64,000 nt of DNA from JBAXTZ01 sp037129925 (GCA_037129925.1 JBAXTZ010000009.1:21535-85534), one strand, 5' to 3'; positions 24,269 through 33,590 are shown, counted from the first letter of the stretch. Notes: a model not told the origin generated them from the letters alone. A program made the numbers and translations.

Positions 24269-25390
24269 TTATTCGTAGCGCAAGCGGGCAGCGCTGACAG
24301 TTTTTTTCATTTTGTCAAAGTTTAATTCCATTTGTCGCACCAATTCAAACTGGGTACGGCAACGATCCAAGTTATGCCCCTCACGATGAATGCGAAAATA
24401 ATTATCATTATCCAAGTAATCAGTCAAAAAACGCATCCCAGTTTCAAAAGTTATTACCTGACCGGCAATGCTCATGCTTTCTTGTTCAGCAGGATTAAGA
24501 TAATTACTCGCTTCACTAAAATACCCATCGGTTATGGCATCAAACATCGGCAACTCAAACTTAACTTTGGACAAATCCCGTTCATCTTCTTCGGAAAAAC
24601 AGGTAGAAGTACGAACCATGTCGCCAAAGTCATAGGCTGCCAAACCTGGCATAATCGTGTCCAAATCGATAACGCAAACTGCCTCGCCAGTATTTTTGTC
24701 AAACATTACATTGTTGAGCTTGGTATCATTATGGGTAATTCGTTCAGGAATTTTGCCAGCGTCAAACAAGTCTAACAAAGCAGTGGCTAACTTTTCATGA
24801 CCGAGCACAAATTCTATTTCTGCCCGGCAACTGCCCGCCCGATTATATTGATCGCATTCGAGTTTGTCCATGAACGTTTTGTAACGCTTGCGAGTATTGT
24901 GAAAGTCCGGGATAGTGTCGTGCAGTCGCGCACCCGGCAAATCGGCAATCAGCGACTGAAACCTACCGAACGCCCGTGCGGCTTCGCGTGCCATCGCCGG
25001 AGATTGCGCCGCGTCGTAGGTACAGGCCTCTTCGATAAATAGATATGTCCGCCAATAATTGCCCTCTTCATCGCTGATCCAAAAATCCTCGGTCGCCGTT
25101 GGAACGAGCTTTAACGCATACCGATCCGGGTCAACTAAGTTTTCTGCACGCAATTTTGCCCGCACATGCCGCAGCACCCGCTCAACATTGTCCATTACTT
25201 TCCAAGGTTCTTTAAAAACATTAGCATTTATCCGCTGGTGAACATAGCGGGCAATTCTGCCATCACGTTTGTATTCTGCTAAGTAAGTATCATTGATATG
25301 CCCGTTTCCAAACGGACGGGCACTAAAAAACTCCCCGGCAATTCGAAAGCGTTGCGACAATAACTCTAAATCTTGACGATCACCTTTCAT
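24269..25390 (-). CDS. APH-fold sugar kinase, probably N-acetylhexosamine 1-kinase (NahK-like)
   Basis: 373 residues with aminoglycoside-phosphotransferase (choline-kinase-like) fold. Seen: GNGHINDTYLAEY (nucleotide loop), the catalytic loop RITHNDTKLNNVMFD, and the metal Asp in CVIDLDTIMPGLAAYDFGDM. The H-N-D-T-K-x-N-N form and this length match N-acetylhexosamine 1-kinases (GlcNAc/GalNAc + ATP to sugar-1-phosphate). Its start lies inside glmU (11-nt overlap; GGAGG within glmU), so it is translationally coupled to the enzyme that uses GlcNAc-1-P. That context is the best argument for NahK activity; another hexose or amino-sugar kinase is possible. Confidence 0.75.
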   Translation of the reverse strand: MKGDRQDLELLSQRFRIAGEFFSARPFGNGHINDTYLAEYKRDGRIARYVHQRINANVFKEPWKVMDNVERVLRHVRAKLRAENLVDPDRYALKLVPTATEDFWISDEEGNYWRTYLFIEEACTYDAAQSPAMAREAARAFGRFQSLIADLPGARLHDTIPDFHNTRKRYKTFMDKLECDQYNRAGSCRAEIEFVLGHEKLATALLDLFDAGKIPERITHNDTKLNNVMFDKNTGEAVCVIDLDTIMPGLAAYDFGDMVRTSTCFSEEDERDLSKVKFELPMFDAITDGYFSEASNYLNPAEQESMSIAGQVITFETGMRFLTDYLDNDNYFRIHREGHNLDRCRTQFELVRQMELNFDKMKKTVSAARLRYE

Positions 25391-26762
25391 TCAGCCTCCG
25401 AAACCGCGCGGCCCAATCCTGTTTATTTTCTTGTTTGGCACGGGCTAATCCAAGCGCGTCGCTTGGAACATCCTTAGTTATTGTAGCGCCGGCAGCAACA
25501 TACGCACCCGTGCCGATTGTAACTGGCGCCACCAGATTTACATTACAACCGACAAACGCCCGATCCTCAATAGTGGTGCGATATTTTTTGAATCCGTCAT
25601 AATTGACTGTAACAACGCCACAGCCAATATTAACGCCATCGCCCATATCCGTATCACCGATATAGGTCAAATGGGACACTTTGCTGTTGACGCCAATGTT
25701 GGAATTTTTCACTTCCACAAAATTTCCCAAATGCGCCCGCTCACCGATTACTGCGCCGGGACGCAAATGAACATATGGTCCGACCGAGGCTCCGCTATGC
25801 ACTTCGGCAAGGGTTGCATGGACGTTATGTATTTTGACATTGTGACCAATTTCAGTATTTATCAGCCGGGCATTTGGCCCGATTTCACAGTTGTCGCCAA
25901 CGTCGGTCGCGCCTTCCAAAAAAGTATTCGGATAAATTATCGTATCATAGCCAATCGACACATCACAGTCAATATAAATAGTCGCCGGATCGATAAGCGT
26001 TACGCCGTTTAGTAAATGTTTTTCACGAATTCGATCGCGAATTATTTTATCAGCTTGCGCCAGCTCGACCCGAGAGTTAACCCCAATAGTCTCCTGCCAA
26101 TCGCCGACAACGACTGCACCAACTTTTTCTTGTTGATTATTTAATATACATATGACATCGGTTAAATAATACTCACCTTGTGCGTTGTTCGGTGTAAGTT
26201 CTTTTAGCGCCGCAAACAGTTTTTCACAATCGAAACAATAAATTCCGCTATTATATTCATCAACAACCAATTCTGCGGCGGTACAATCTTTTTTTTCGAC
26301 AATCCGCAGCACCTGACCATCGTCGGTTCTGATCACGCGCCCATAGCCGGCATCCGGCATCTTAGCCGATAGAACGGTTGCCGCAACCTGTGTTTCGATG
26401 TGCTGTCGATACAATTTCGACAAAGTATCCGGCATGAGTAACGGTGTGTCACCGCATAGCACCATCACTATCCCGTCAAAGTCAGAAAGCGCGGACTCCG
26501 CCATCATAACTGCATGGCCAGTACCTTTTTGCTCGTTCTGTTCGACATAGTCAGCTTGTTCGCCAATGCTAGCGCGCACGATGTCCGCGCCAAAACCAAC
26601 TACTACAACATTTCGAATGGCGCCAGCAGTAATAGCCGCGTCCAGCACATGCTGTAACATCGGTTTTCCAGCTGCGTTATGCATCACTTTTGGCAATGCC
26701 GATTTCATCCGGGTGCCTTTACCAGCCGCCAATATTATCGTCGCAAATTCATTTCGTAACAT
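25380..26762 (-). CDS. glmU: bifunctional GlcNAc-1-P uridyltransferase / GlcN-1-P acetyltransferase
   Basis: 460 residues, normal for GlmU. N-terminal nucleotidyltransferase: ILAAGKGTRMKSALPKVMH, MVLCGDTPLLMP, EYNSGIYCFDCEKLF. C-terminal left-handed beta-helix: hexapeptide repeats from IYIDCDVSIGYDTIIYPNT, with active-site segments LRPGAVIGERAHLGNFVEVK and LTYIGDTDMGDGVNIGCG. Makes UDP-GlcNAc for wall and envelope. GGGGGA precedes the ATG. Sits between ilvA (48 nt upstream) and the coupled NahK-like kinase. Confidence 0.97.
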   Translation of the reverse strand: MLRNEFATIILAAGKGTRMKSALPKVMHNAAGKPMLQHVLDAAITAGAIRNVVVVGFGADIVRASIGEQADYVEQNEQKGTGHAVMMAESALSDFDGIVMVLCGDTPLLMPDTLSKLYRQHIETQVAATVLSAKMPDAGYGRVIRTDDGQVLRIVEKKDCTAAELVVDEYNSGIYCFDCEKLFAALKELTPNNAQGEYYLTDVICILNNQQEKVGAVVVGDWQETIGVNSRVELAQADKIIRDRIREKHLLNGVTLIDPATIYIDCDVSIGYDTIIYPNTFLEGATDVGDNCEIGPNARLINTEIGHNVKIHNVHATLAEVHSGASVGPYVHLRPGAVIGERAHLGNFVEVKNSNIGVNSKVSHLTYIGDTDMGDGVNIGCGVVTVNYDGFKKYRTTIEDRAFVGCNVNLVAPVTIGTGAYVAAGATITKDVPSDALGLARAKQENKQDWAARFRRLNER

Positions 26763-26810
26763 AAAATTCCCCCGTCTATTCCATATTAACCAATAACCCC
26801 GCTCACATTA

Positions 26811-28031
26811 TCAATGCATATGATCATCAATCCGCGCGTCAAACCCGGATGCGTGCAATTTCGCCAATACTTCATCGATGTGATCGCGATTGCGGGTTTC
26901 AACTGCAACTTCAACCAAAACAAAGCCGAGTGGTAGCTCGCGTTCCAGACGATCTTGAGAAATCGATGTAATATTTGCGCCGGTATTCGCAATAATGCTC
27001 AAACAATCGCGCAAAATTCCCGGCCGATCCTGGGCAGTCATTGCAATTCTAACCATGCGCCCACTGCGAATCAAACCACGATCGATAATCCGGCTAATAA
27101 GATTGATGTCAATATTTCCGCCAGAAACTATTGAAACAATTTTCTTGTGCCGGGGGATAATCCCGTTTAGCACTGCCGCTAGCGCCGTGGCTCCGGCTCC
27201 TTCAGCGATTACCCGGCTGCGTTCCATGAGCATGAATATCGTGGCCGCGATTTTGTCATCGTTTACAACAAAAACATCATCTACATAATGTTCAATATGC
27301 CGAAAGCAATAGTCGCCGGGAATCTTTACTGCGATACCGTCGGCAATTGTCGTAGCGCTATTAGTGGTCATCAAGCGCCCTTCACGAAATGAGCGATACA
27401 TCGCCGGAGCGCCCTCGGCTTGTATTCCATAAACCTTGACTTGCGGATTAAGCTCTTTTATTGCCGTCGCTATTCCCGATAATATCCCGCCGCCACCGAT
27501 TGGAACAACTACCGCATCAACGTCTGGCATATCCTTCAATATTTCCAAACCGATAGTCCCTTGTCCGGCGATAACTGCCGGATCATTGAAGGGGTGAATA
27601 AAGGTCGATCCGCGTTGCTCGCAAATTTCCCGTGCTTTTCCATAGGCATCATCATAGACCGAGCCAAACTGAATGACTTCCGCGCCATAACCTTTAGTTG
27701 CCTCGACTTTTGCTAGGGGCGCAGTAGTTGGCATAATTATTGTTGCCTTGATACCGGCAGCCGTAGCGCCGTAAGCTACACCTTGTGCATGATTGCCGGC
27801 GCTCGAGGCCACAACACCACATGCCCGTTCAGCCTCGGTCAACGTGGCAATTTTGTTGTAAGCACCGCGCAACTTAAACGAACCAGTCTTTTGCCGATTT
27901 TCCAGCTTTAGAAAAACGTCTGAGCCGGTCATCGTCGTAAAACTCCGGCTCTGATCAAGCGCTGTCCGATAGACTACGCCGCTAATTCGCTCGGCGGCCG
28001 CCTGGATTTCTTCTAGTGTTACTAATTTCAT
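26811..28031 (-). CDS. ilvA: threonine ammonia-lyase with ACT domain
   Basis: 406 residues. PLP enzyme (EC 4.3.1.19): Schiff-base Lys53 in KTGSFKLRGAYNK, SAGNHAQGVAYGA, glycine-rich phosphate loop VPIGGGGILSGIA. The last ~80 residues form one ACT domain (RIAMTAQDRPGILRDCLSII). This short form with a single ACT is common in Bacillota, where it may be biosynthetic (isoleucine) or catabolic. The start overlaps the ispE stop as ATGA, with AGGAGAG inside ispE, so it is coupled to ispE. No other isoleucine genes are in the window. Confidence 0.93.
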   Translation of the reverse strand: MKLVTLEEIQAAAERISGVVYRTALDQSRSFTTMTGSDVFLKLENRQKTGSFKLRGAYNKIATLTEAERACGVVASSAGNHAQGVAYGATAAGIKATIIMPTTAPLAKVEATKGYGAEVIQFGSVYDDAYGKAREICEQRGSTFIHPFNDPAVIAGQGTIGLEILKDMPDVDAVVVPIGGGGILSGIATAIKELNPQVKVYGIQAEGAPAMYRSFREGRLMTTNSATTIADGIAVKIPGDYCFRHIEHYVDDVFVVNDDKIAATIFMLMERSRVIAEGAGATALAAVLNGIIPRHKKIVSIVSGGNIDINLISRIIDRGLIRSGRMVRIAMTAQDRPGILRDCLSIIANTGANITSISQDRLERELPLGFVLVEVAVETRNRDHIDEVLAKLHASGFDARIDDHMH

Positions 28032-28903
28032 AATTGCTCTCCTAAATATGAATTTTTAATTTCACAAACATAGCCTTTGCCGGAAAATATATTTTGTAAC
28101 GAAACCTTGGCGATATTAGCCCTGCCAGCGTCTTCAAATAGTCCGTAGACCGCCGTTCCGCTGCCGGACATTAGTGAACCGAAGGCGCCATTTTCTCGCA
28201 AGCTACTTTTAATATTATTAATTTGGGGATATTTTCCTACAGAAACAAGTTCCAAAACATTACCCAAACAATCGGCAATTTGAGTGATATTATTATTGGC
28301 TAAAGCTGTTAACATAGCATCCATATCCGGATGAACCAGTTCAGTTTCATAGCGCGCAAATTGACTATATGCCCAAGCGGTACTGATGCCAAAATCAGGT
28401 TTAAAAACAACTAACCAACATTGCGGAAGCTCTGGCAATTGCAAAATTTTTTCGCCGCGCCCGACTGCCCGCGCAGTCCCACCTTTAATACAAAATGCTA
28501 CGTCTGATCCGATTCGCGTACTCAGTATCTGCAATTGTGCAATCGACAGATCGGTCTGAAACAATCTGTTCAAACCGCGCAATACTGCTGCGGCATCCGC
28601 GCTTCCGCCAGCCAACCCGGCTTCCATCGGGATATGTTTTACCAATTCGATTTCGACACCCCTGTCAATTTTTGTTTCCGCCAGAAACAGCTGGGCGGCT
28701 TTGTAGGCTAAATTGCTTTCATCAGCGGCAAGTTCGGCTCCGGCAACTTTAAGCGCAATCCCGGATGGAATTTCACGCAAACGAATCTGGTCGTGCAAGC
28801 TGATTGTCTGCATAATCATATCAACTTCATGATAGCCATCAGCGCGTTTACATAACACATCGAGCAGTAGGTTTATCTTAGCATAAGCCTGTTCAATAAT
28901 CAT
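28028..28903 (-). CDS. ispE: 4-diphosphocytidyl-2-C-methyl-D-erythritol kinase
   Basis: 291 residues, GHMP kinase of the MEP isoprenoid pathway. Seen: AYAKINLLLDVLCKRADGYHEVDMI (substrate Lys and Asp) and the ATP loop PMEAGLAGGSADAAAVLRGLN. C-terminal GSLMSGSGTAVYGLF is the third GHMP motif. Lies 18 nt after the outer-membrane protein gene and overlaps ilvA by 4 nt. Confidence 0.96.
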   Translation of the reverse strand: MIIEQAYAKINLLLDVLCKRADGYHEVDMIMQTISLHDQIRLREIPSGIALKVAGAELAADESNLAYKAAQLFLAETKIDRGVEIELVKHIPMEAGLAGGSADAAAVLRGLNRLFQTDLSIAQLQILSTRIGSDVAFCIKGGTARAVGRGEKILQLPELPQCWLVVFKPDFGISTAWAYSQFARYETELVHPDMDAMLTALANNNITQIADCLGNVLELVSVGKYPQINNIKSSLRENGAFGSLMSGSGTAVYGLFEDAGRANIAKVSLQNIFSGKGYVCEIKNSYLGEQL

Positions 28904-28921
28904 AATAAAATACAGCCTTCG

Positions 28922-29803
28922 TTAAAAATTATAGCGCACCCCAAAATCCGCGCCAAATTGCCAAGTCGCACTCGATGGGGCGATAACTTGATATGTAGTG
29001 CCGGAAATATTCGCGCTCTTACCAGCGCCAATTTGTGAATATTCGGTCCACGGAGTGGCTACAAGCGCCCATTTCTTGTCAAGCTTATATGTAAACGGCA
29101 CGCGCAAGTCAATTCCGAATTGACTCCCCAACGTAGCGTTAATACTATAAGATTGACCATCTATTAGAATATTGCTCGCCGAAACATTGCTTGCCAGCAT
29201 CAGTCGCGCAGAAAAATCAATTTCACAATTTAAGTCTGTAGTAAATTCATAACTATGGCGTAAGCCAACCGGTACATATAACCAGCTATATACTTGCTCC
29301 ATTCCGGCGCCATTGCTCGCGCTGCACATACCAAGCTGCCAGCGCTTATAACCCAGCCCAAAATATAATTGTGACTCAATAATTTTGATATAGTCATACA
29401 TAGTCAGCACTTCAATCGCCAGCATCAAATTGTTACTCACGCCGGTGGCCGGAGCGTTGGGGTAGTTACCTGTGTAGTTGGTCTTCCCCTGAGAAATAAA
29501 GGCATTAATTCGAAAATCGCGATCCGAATCCGGATTGACCCGCATATAGCTCAGTCTGATTCCGTTTAATAAGCCATTCTCCTGACTATTTAGGGTTTGA
29601 GTGTTAACCGATCCGCCGGATTCTTGATAATCAAAAATGAAATTCTGCACATCAATTTCCACACTAGTCTTGTCAATCGCCACCACAGTATCCGAACCAA
29701 AAACAACAAAACAAGCCACGAATAAAGTTATCAACAATATTCGCGGCAAGTTCGCTTTTGTTTTTGTCAACTCAACAAAGTATTTTACAGCGTGCTTTTT
29801 CAT
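28922..29803 (-). CDS. predicted outer-membrane beta-barrel protein
   Basis: 293 residues from ATG 29803 (a GTG nine bases earlier is possible). N-terminal signal: positive start, then hydrophobic LLITLFVACFVVFG and a likely cut after V-V-A. The mature part alternates polar and nonpolar residues in repeated strands (GIRLSYMRVNPDSDRDF, LYFGLGYKRWQLG, CEIDFSARLMLAS, WQFGADFGVRYNF) and ends in aromatic F after Y-N, the usual C-terminal signal for barrel insertion. No lipobox. I recognise no specific family; a small porin-like or OmpW-like barrel is possible. It sits between gpmI (21 nt) and ispE (18 nt) on the same strand, an unexpected place. It is the main evidence for a diderm envelope. Confidence 0.65.
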   Translation of the reverse strand: MKKHAVKYFVELTKTKANLPRILLITLFVACFVVFGSDTVVAIDKTSVEIDVQNFIFDYQESGGSVNTQTLNSQENGLLNGIRLSYMRVNPDSDRDFRINAFISQGKTNYTGNYPNAPATGVSNNLMLAIEVLTMYDYIKIIESQLYFGLGYKRWQLGMCSASNGAGMEQVYSWLYVPVGLRHSYEFTTDLNCEIDFSARLMLASNVSASNILIDGQSYSINATLGSQFGIDLRVPFTYKLDKKWALVATPWTEYSQIGAGKSANISGTTYQVIAPSSATWQFGADFGVRYNF

Positions 29804-29824
29804 ATACACCACATAACATGAAGC

Positions 29825-31363
29825 TTAGAGCAACGCCTCGCCAGTCATCGATTCGGGCTGTGCGATATTTGCCAACTTTAGCATTGTCGGCGCGATGTCC
29901 GCAAGTACGCCTTCAGCGCGAAGGGTGGTTCCGATGAGTTCATCATCGACGATTATTAATGGTACTACATTTAAGGTATGAGCAGTATGTGGGCAATTGT
30001 TTACATAATCCCACATTTCATCGGCATTGCCATGGTCGGCAGTAATCAGCGCGATTCCACCGTTGGCTTGAACTGCCGCTATTACATCTGCAACACACTT
30101 ATCGACTGTTTTTACTGCAGTTACTGCTGCGTCAAACACGCCAGTATGCCCTACCATATCGCAATTCGCGTAGTTCATGATGATAAAGTCATATTTCTGG
30201 GCATTAATTTCGGCAATAACTTTTTCAGTAACTTCAATGGCGCTCATTGACGGCTTCATATCATAGGTATCTACTTTAGGTGAAGGAATTAAAATCCGAT
30301 CCTCGCCGGGATTTTTCTTTTCAACACCACCGTCAAAGAAAAAGGTGACATGGGCATATTTTTCTGTTTCAGCAATTCGTAATTGTTGGTAACCCAAACG
30401 CGAGATATATTCGCTAAACGTATCCGTTAGTGTTTGCGGTCGATAGGCGACCGGAACGGTTAACGACTCATCATATTGCGTCATGCAAGTATAGAATAAC
30501 GGAAAACAACCATTACGGCGCTTGAATCCGTCAAACTCGGCTTTAACAAAAGCCCAAGTTATTTCCCTAGCGCGATCCGGTCGGAAGTTAAAGAAAATTA
30601 CCCCATCATTGGCTTTGATACCGCCGTCGCGTGCCGACTCAATAATCGTCGGTAACACAAACTCATCGACAACATCCTGCGTGTAAGATTGCTCAACTGC
30701 CGCGCGGGCTGTCGGGGCGCTATCGCCTTCGCGATATACCAGCGCCGAATAAGCTTTTTCCAACCGTTCCCAGCGTTTATCCCGATCCATGGCGTAGTAG
30801 CGTCCGGAAATTGTCGCAATCGCGCCGACACCAATTTCGGCCAATTTGGCCTCTAATTCATCGATATAGCCCAACGCCGACTGCGGCGGAACATCGCGCC
30901 CGTCTAAGAAGGCATGAATATAGACTTTATTTTGCCCGAGTTTTTTCGCCAACTCGACTAACGCAAAAATATGGCTAATGTGACTATGTACTCCGCCATC
31001 TGACAACAGGCCGCACAAATGTAACGCTCCGCCGGCCGCTTTAGTATCCTCAATCGTTTTAATCAGCACCGGATTTTGAAAAAAATCACCGGTGCGAATC
31101 GCCTTGGAAATGCGGGTCAACTCTTGATATACTACCCGCCCGGCGCCCATATTGAGATGACCAACTTCGCTATTACCCATCTGCCCCTCGGGCAGTCCAA
31201 CCGCCTCACCCGAACACATTAACCGGGTATGCGGATATTTAGTCCGTAACTCCATGATGTTTTCCGGCTGTGCGCCAATAACAGCATTGAATTTATCGTC
31301 AGTTTTTCCACAACCAAAACCATCCAGAATGATCAAGGTTTGCGGTCTTTTTAATTTTGTCAT
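29825..31363 (-). CDS. gpmI: 2,3-bisphosphoglycerate-independent phosphoglycerate mutase
   Basis: 512 residues from ATG 31363 (a TTG at 31393 with better-placed upstream sequence would add ten residues without homology). Alkaline-phosphatase superfamily: LIILDGFGCG, the catalytic Ser in GQMGNSEVGHLNMGAGR, FLDGRDVPPQSALGY, FFFDGGVE, and metal ligands in MNYANCDMVGHTG and TADHGNADEM. Interconverts 3- and 2-phosphoglycerate using Mn. Standard position after tpiA. Confidence 0.95.
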   Translation of the reverse strand: MTKLKRPQTLIILDGFGCGKTDDKFNAVIGAQPENIMELRTKYPHTRLMCSGEAVGLPEGQMGNSEVGHLNMGAGRVVYQELTRISKAIRTGDFFQNPVLIKTIEDTKAAGGALHLCGLLSDGGVHSHISHIFALVELAKKLGQNKVYIHAFLDGRDVPPQSALGYIDELEAKLAEIGVGAIATISGRYYAMDRDKRWERLEKAYSALVYREGDSAPTARAAVEQSYTQDVVDEFVLPTIIESARDGGIKANDGVIFFNFRPDRAREITWAFVKAEFDGFKRRNGCFPLFYTCMTQYDESLTVPVAYRPQTLTDTFSEYISRLGYQQLRIAETEKYAHVTFFFDGGVEKKNPGEDRILIPSPKVDTYDMKPSMSAIEVTEKVIAEINAQKYDFIIMNYANCDMVGHTGVFDAAVTAVKTVDKCVADVIAAVQANGGIALITADHGNADEMWDYVNNCPHTAHTLNVVPLIIVDDELIGTTLRAEGVLADIAPTMLKLANIAQPESMTGEALL

Positions 31364-31393
31364 AAACAAACACCCAACTTTTCCGACCTCCAA

Positions 31394-32143
31394 TTAGAAT
31401 TTTACTATCTTTGCGAAATCCTCGGCAACTAAGCTGGCTCCACCGACTAACGCGCCATCAATATCACTCATCGCCATCAATTCACTGGCGTTGTCGGCTT
31501 TGACGCTACCACCGTATTGAATTCGCACAGCATCGGCAGCAGCTTGTCCAAACACCGTTGCCACTTCGCGGCGAATAAAAGCACAAACATCATTGGCATC
31601 TTTACTGGTTGCCGTTTTACCGGTGCCAATAGCCCAAACCGGTTCATAAGCGATAACCAATCCGGCTACTTGTTCAGCCGTCAGTCCGTTTAATCCGCCA
31701 CGAGTTTGTGTGGCACAAATTTCTTGAGTAATACCAGCTTCGCGTTGTACTAGTGTTTCCCCGACACAAACAATTGGAATAAGATTGTGTTTGAGGGCAG
31801 CTTTAACACGTTTATTCACAGTCTCATCAGTTTCGCCAAAGTATTGACGGCGTTCACTGTGCCCGACTATAGCGTACTTGCAACCGGCTTCAACCAGCAT
31901 ACCTGGAGCAATTTCGCCGGTGAAAGCGCCTTTCTCTTCCCAAAATATATTTTGCGAGCCAATAGCGACGTTGGTGCAACAAGCTGCCTCGGCAGCAGCG
32001 GCAAGCGCCGTGAACGGCGGACAAACTACGATTTCAACATTTTTAACATCAGCAACCAAAGCAGCTAAAGCTTTAACTGTGGCTGTTGTTTCAGCAACAG
32101 TTTTGTGCAATTTCCAGTTTCCGGCAATAATTGGTGTTCTCAT
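31394..32143 (-). CDS. tpiA: triosephosphate isomerase
   Basis: 249 residues, standard length. GNWKLHKT (catalytic Lys), IVGHSERRQYFGE (catalytic His), VIAYEPVWAIGTGKTA (catalytic Glu and loop 6) and IQYGGSVKADNA. Converts dihydroxyacetone phosphate and glyceraldehyde-3-P. Between pgk and gpmI on the same strand. Confidence 0.97.
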   Translation of the reverse strand: MRTPIIAGNWKLHKTVAETTATVKALAALVADVKNVEIVVCPPFTALAAAAEAACCTNVAIGSQNIFWEEKGAFTGEIAPGMLVEAGCKYAIVGHSERRQYFGETDETVNKRVKAALKHNLIPIVCVGETLVQREAGITQEICATQTRGGLNGLTAEQVAGLVIAYEPVWAIGTGKTATSKDANDVCAFIRREVATVFGQAAADAVRIQYGGSVKADNASELMAMSDIDGALVGGASLVAEDFAKIVKF

Positions 32144-32266
32144 TAATACCTCACACGTTTTATTTAGTTAACGTAGTTAGCTTAGTTAGCTTAGTTGGCT
32201 TAGTAGAACGTATCCGCAAATTACTATGCCAACTCCCACATATACTATGCTAACTAAGCGTAATTT
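32144..32266. repeat. tandem TTAGTTAGC repeats with inverted copy, pgk-tpiA gap
   Basis: Between tpiA and pgk the + strand has about four degenerate copies of the 9-mer TTAGTTAGC (32163-32205) and an inverted copy GCTAACTAAG at 32249-32258. The transcript could fold here into alternative hairpins. No ORF or terminator with T-run is apparent. Confidence 0.5.
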
Positions 32267-33475
32267 CTATTTACTGCAGCAGCACTGTCCACAGCAAGTA
32301 TCTTGAATTGCAGCAATTCCTGGCAGGTTTTTGCCTTCGAGGAATTCCAAGCTGGCGCCGCCACCTGTGGAAATATGGGTTATTTTATCGGCCAAACCGG
32401 CTTTTTCGATTGCGGCAACACTATCGCCACCACCGACTACCGTTATTGCGCCGCAATTGGCAACAGCTTCGGCAACCTTAAATGTTCCTTTAGCAAAGTT
32501 ATCCATCTCAAACACACCCATCGGGCCGTTCCAGCATACGGCTGCAGCGCCTGTTAGAGCAGCAGCATACAGATCGGCGGTTTTTGGGCCGATATCGAGA
32601 ATCATCCATTCAGCAGGAACGGCATCTAGCGCTACTGCTTTCCACTCGGCATCAGCGGCGAATTTGTCAGCGACGATCACATCTACCGGCAACAACAGTT
32701 TCGCTCCACCTTTAGCCGCGCTATCAATCAAGCTTTTTGCCAAATCGATTTTATCGGCTTCAAGCAATGACTTTCCAACTCCGTAACCCTGAGCTGCCAT
32801 AAAAGTATTTGCCATACCACCGCCGATAATCATCGTATCAACTTTACCCATCAGGTTTTCGATAACGCCGATTTTATCGGAGACTTTAGCTCCACCAATA
32901 ATCGCAACATACGGATGCGGCGGATTGTGAGTGACTTTACCCAAAAATTCAATTTCCTTTTCCATCAGGAAACCGGCGACACTAGGAATATATTTAGTGA
33001 TGCCTTCTACCGAAGCATGGGCGCGGTGTGAAACTCCGAAAGCATCGTTTACCACGACATCGGCCAATTTTGCCAGTCCGGCGCTGAATTCTGCGCCATT
33101 TTTCTCTTCTTCTTTGTGGAAGCGCAAGTTTTCCAACAATAGTACTTCACCGGGTTTGAGCGCTGCTGATGCCGCTTCGGCGATCGGCCCGACACAATCG
33201 GCGGCAAATTTTACATCCATTCCCAATAATCCGCCTAAATATTTCGCAATTGGTTCTAAGCTATATTTTGGAACGCATTCGCCCTTGGGTCGACCAAAAT
33301 GGGCTGCCAATATTACCGCTGCGCCGTTATCCAATAAATATTTAATTGTCGGCAAAGTAGCCCGAATGCGAGTGTCATCAGTAATAACTCCGTCTTTCAT
33401 TGGAACGTTAAAATCCACGCGCACAAACACGCGTTTACCTTTTACATCAATATCGCGAATAGTTTTTTTACTCAT
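32267..33475 (-). CDS. pgk: phosphoglycerate kinase with Cys-rich C-terminal tail
   Basis: 402 residues from ATG 33475 (GGAGG 4 nt upstream). RVFVRVDFNVPMKDG, HFGRPKGE, ENLRFHKEEEKN, AIIGGAKVSDKIGVI and VVGGGDSVAAI are diagnostic. Makes ATP from 1,3-bisphosphoglycerate. Ordinary PGKs end close to the segment LEGKNLPGIAAI; here nine to eleven more residues follow, ending C-C-G-Q-C-C-C-S-K with five cysteines. The enzyme body is otherwise normal. Between gap (terminator in the gap) and tpiA. Confidence 0.97.
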   Translation of the reverse strand: MSKKTIRDIDVKGKRVFVRVDFNVPMKDGVITDDTRIRATLPTIKYLLDNGAAVILAAHFGRPKGECVPKYSLEPIAKYLGGLLGMDVKFAADCVGPIAEAASAALKPGEVLLLENLRFHKEEEKNGAEFSAGLAKLADVVVNDAFGVSHRAHASVEGITKYIPSVAGFLMEKEIEFLGKVTHNPPHPYVAIIGGAKVSDKIGVIENLMGKVDTMIIGGGMANTFMAAQGYGVGKSLLEADKIDLAKSLIDSAAKGGAKLLLPVDVIVADKFAADAEWKAVALDAVPAEWMILDIGPKTADLYAAALTGAAAVCWNGPMGVFEMDNFAKGTFKVAEAVANCGAITVVGGGDSVAAIEKAGLADKITHISTGGGASLEFLEGKNLPGIAAIQDTCCGQCCCSK

Positions 33476-33492
33476 TATTCCTCCGTTTTTTA

Positions 33493-33520
33493 GTAGGTGC
33501 AATTCACGAATTGCCCGAAT
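33493..33520. repeat. short palindromic repeat, copy 1
   Basis: GTAGGTGCAATTCACGAATTGCCC: the arms GCAATTC and GAATTGC surround a 2-nt centre. Its interior is shared with the copy at 62457 (GCAATTCACGAAT). Lies just upstream of pgk. Confidence 0.6.
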
Positions 33521-33529
33521 AATTTCAAA

Positions 33530-33590
33530 ATTAAAAAAGGAAGTAGCAAGCCAGATGCAGAATCTCTCCTACCTCCTTTTGCTACTTCCT
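33530..33590 (-). terminator. terminator after gap
   Basis: Minus strand AGGAAGTAGCAA (33590-33579) pairs with TTGCTACTTCCT (33549-33538), 29-nt loop, followed by TTTTTTAATTTT. Separates gap from pgk. Confidence 0.75.
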
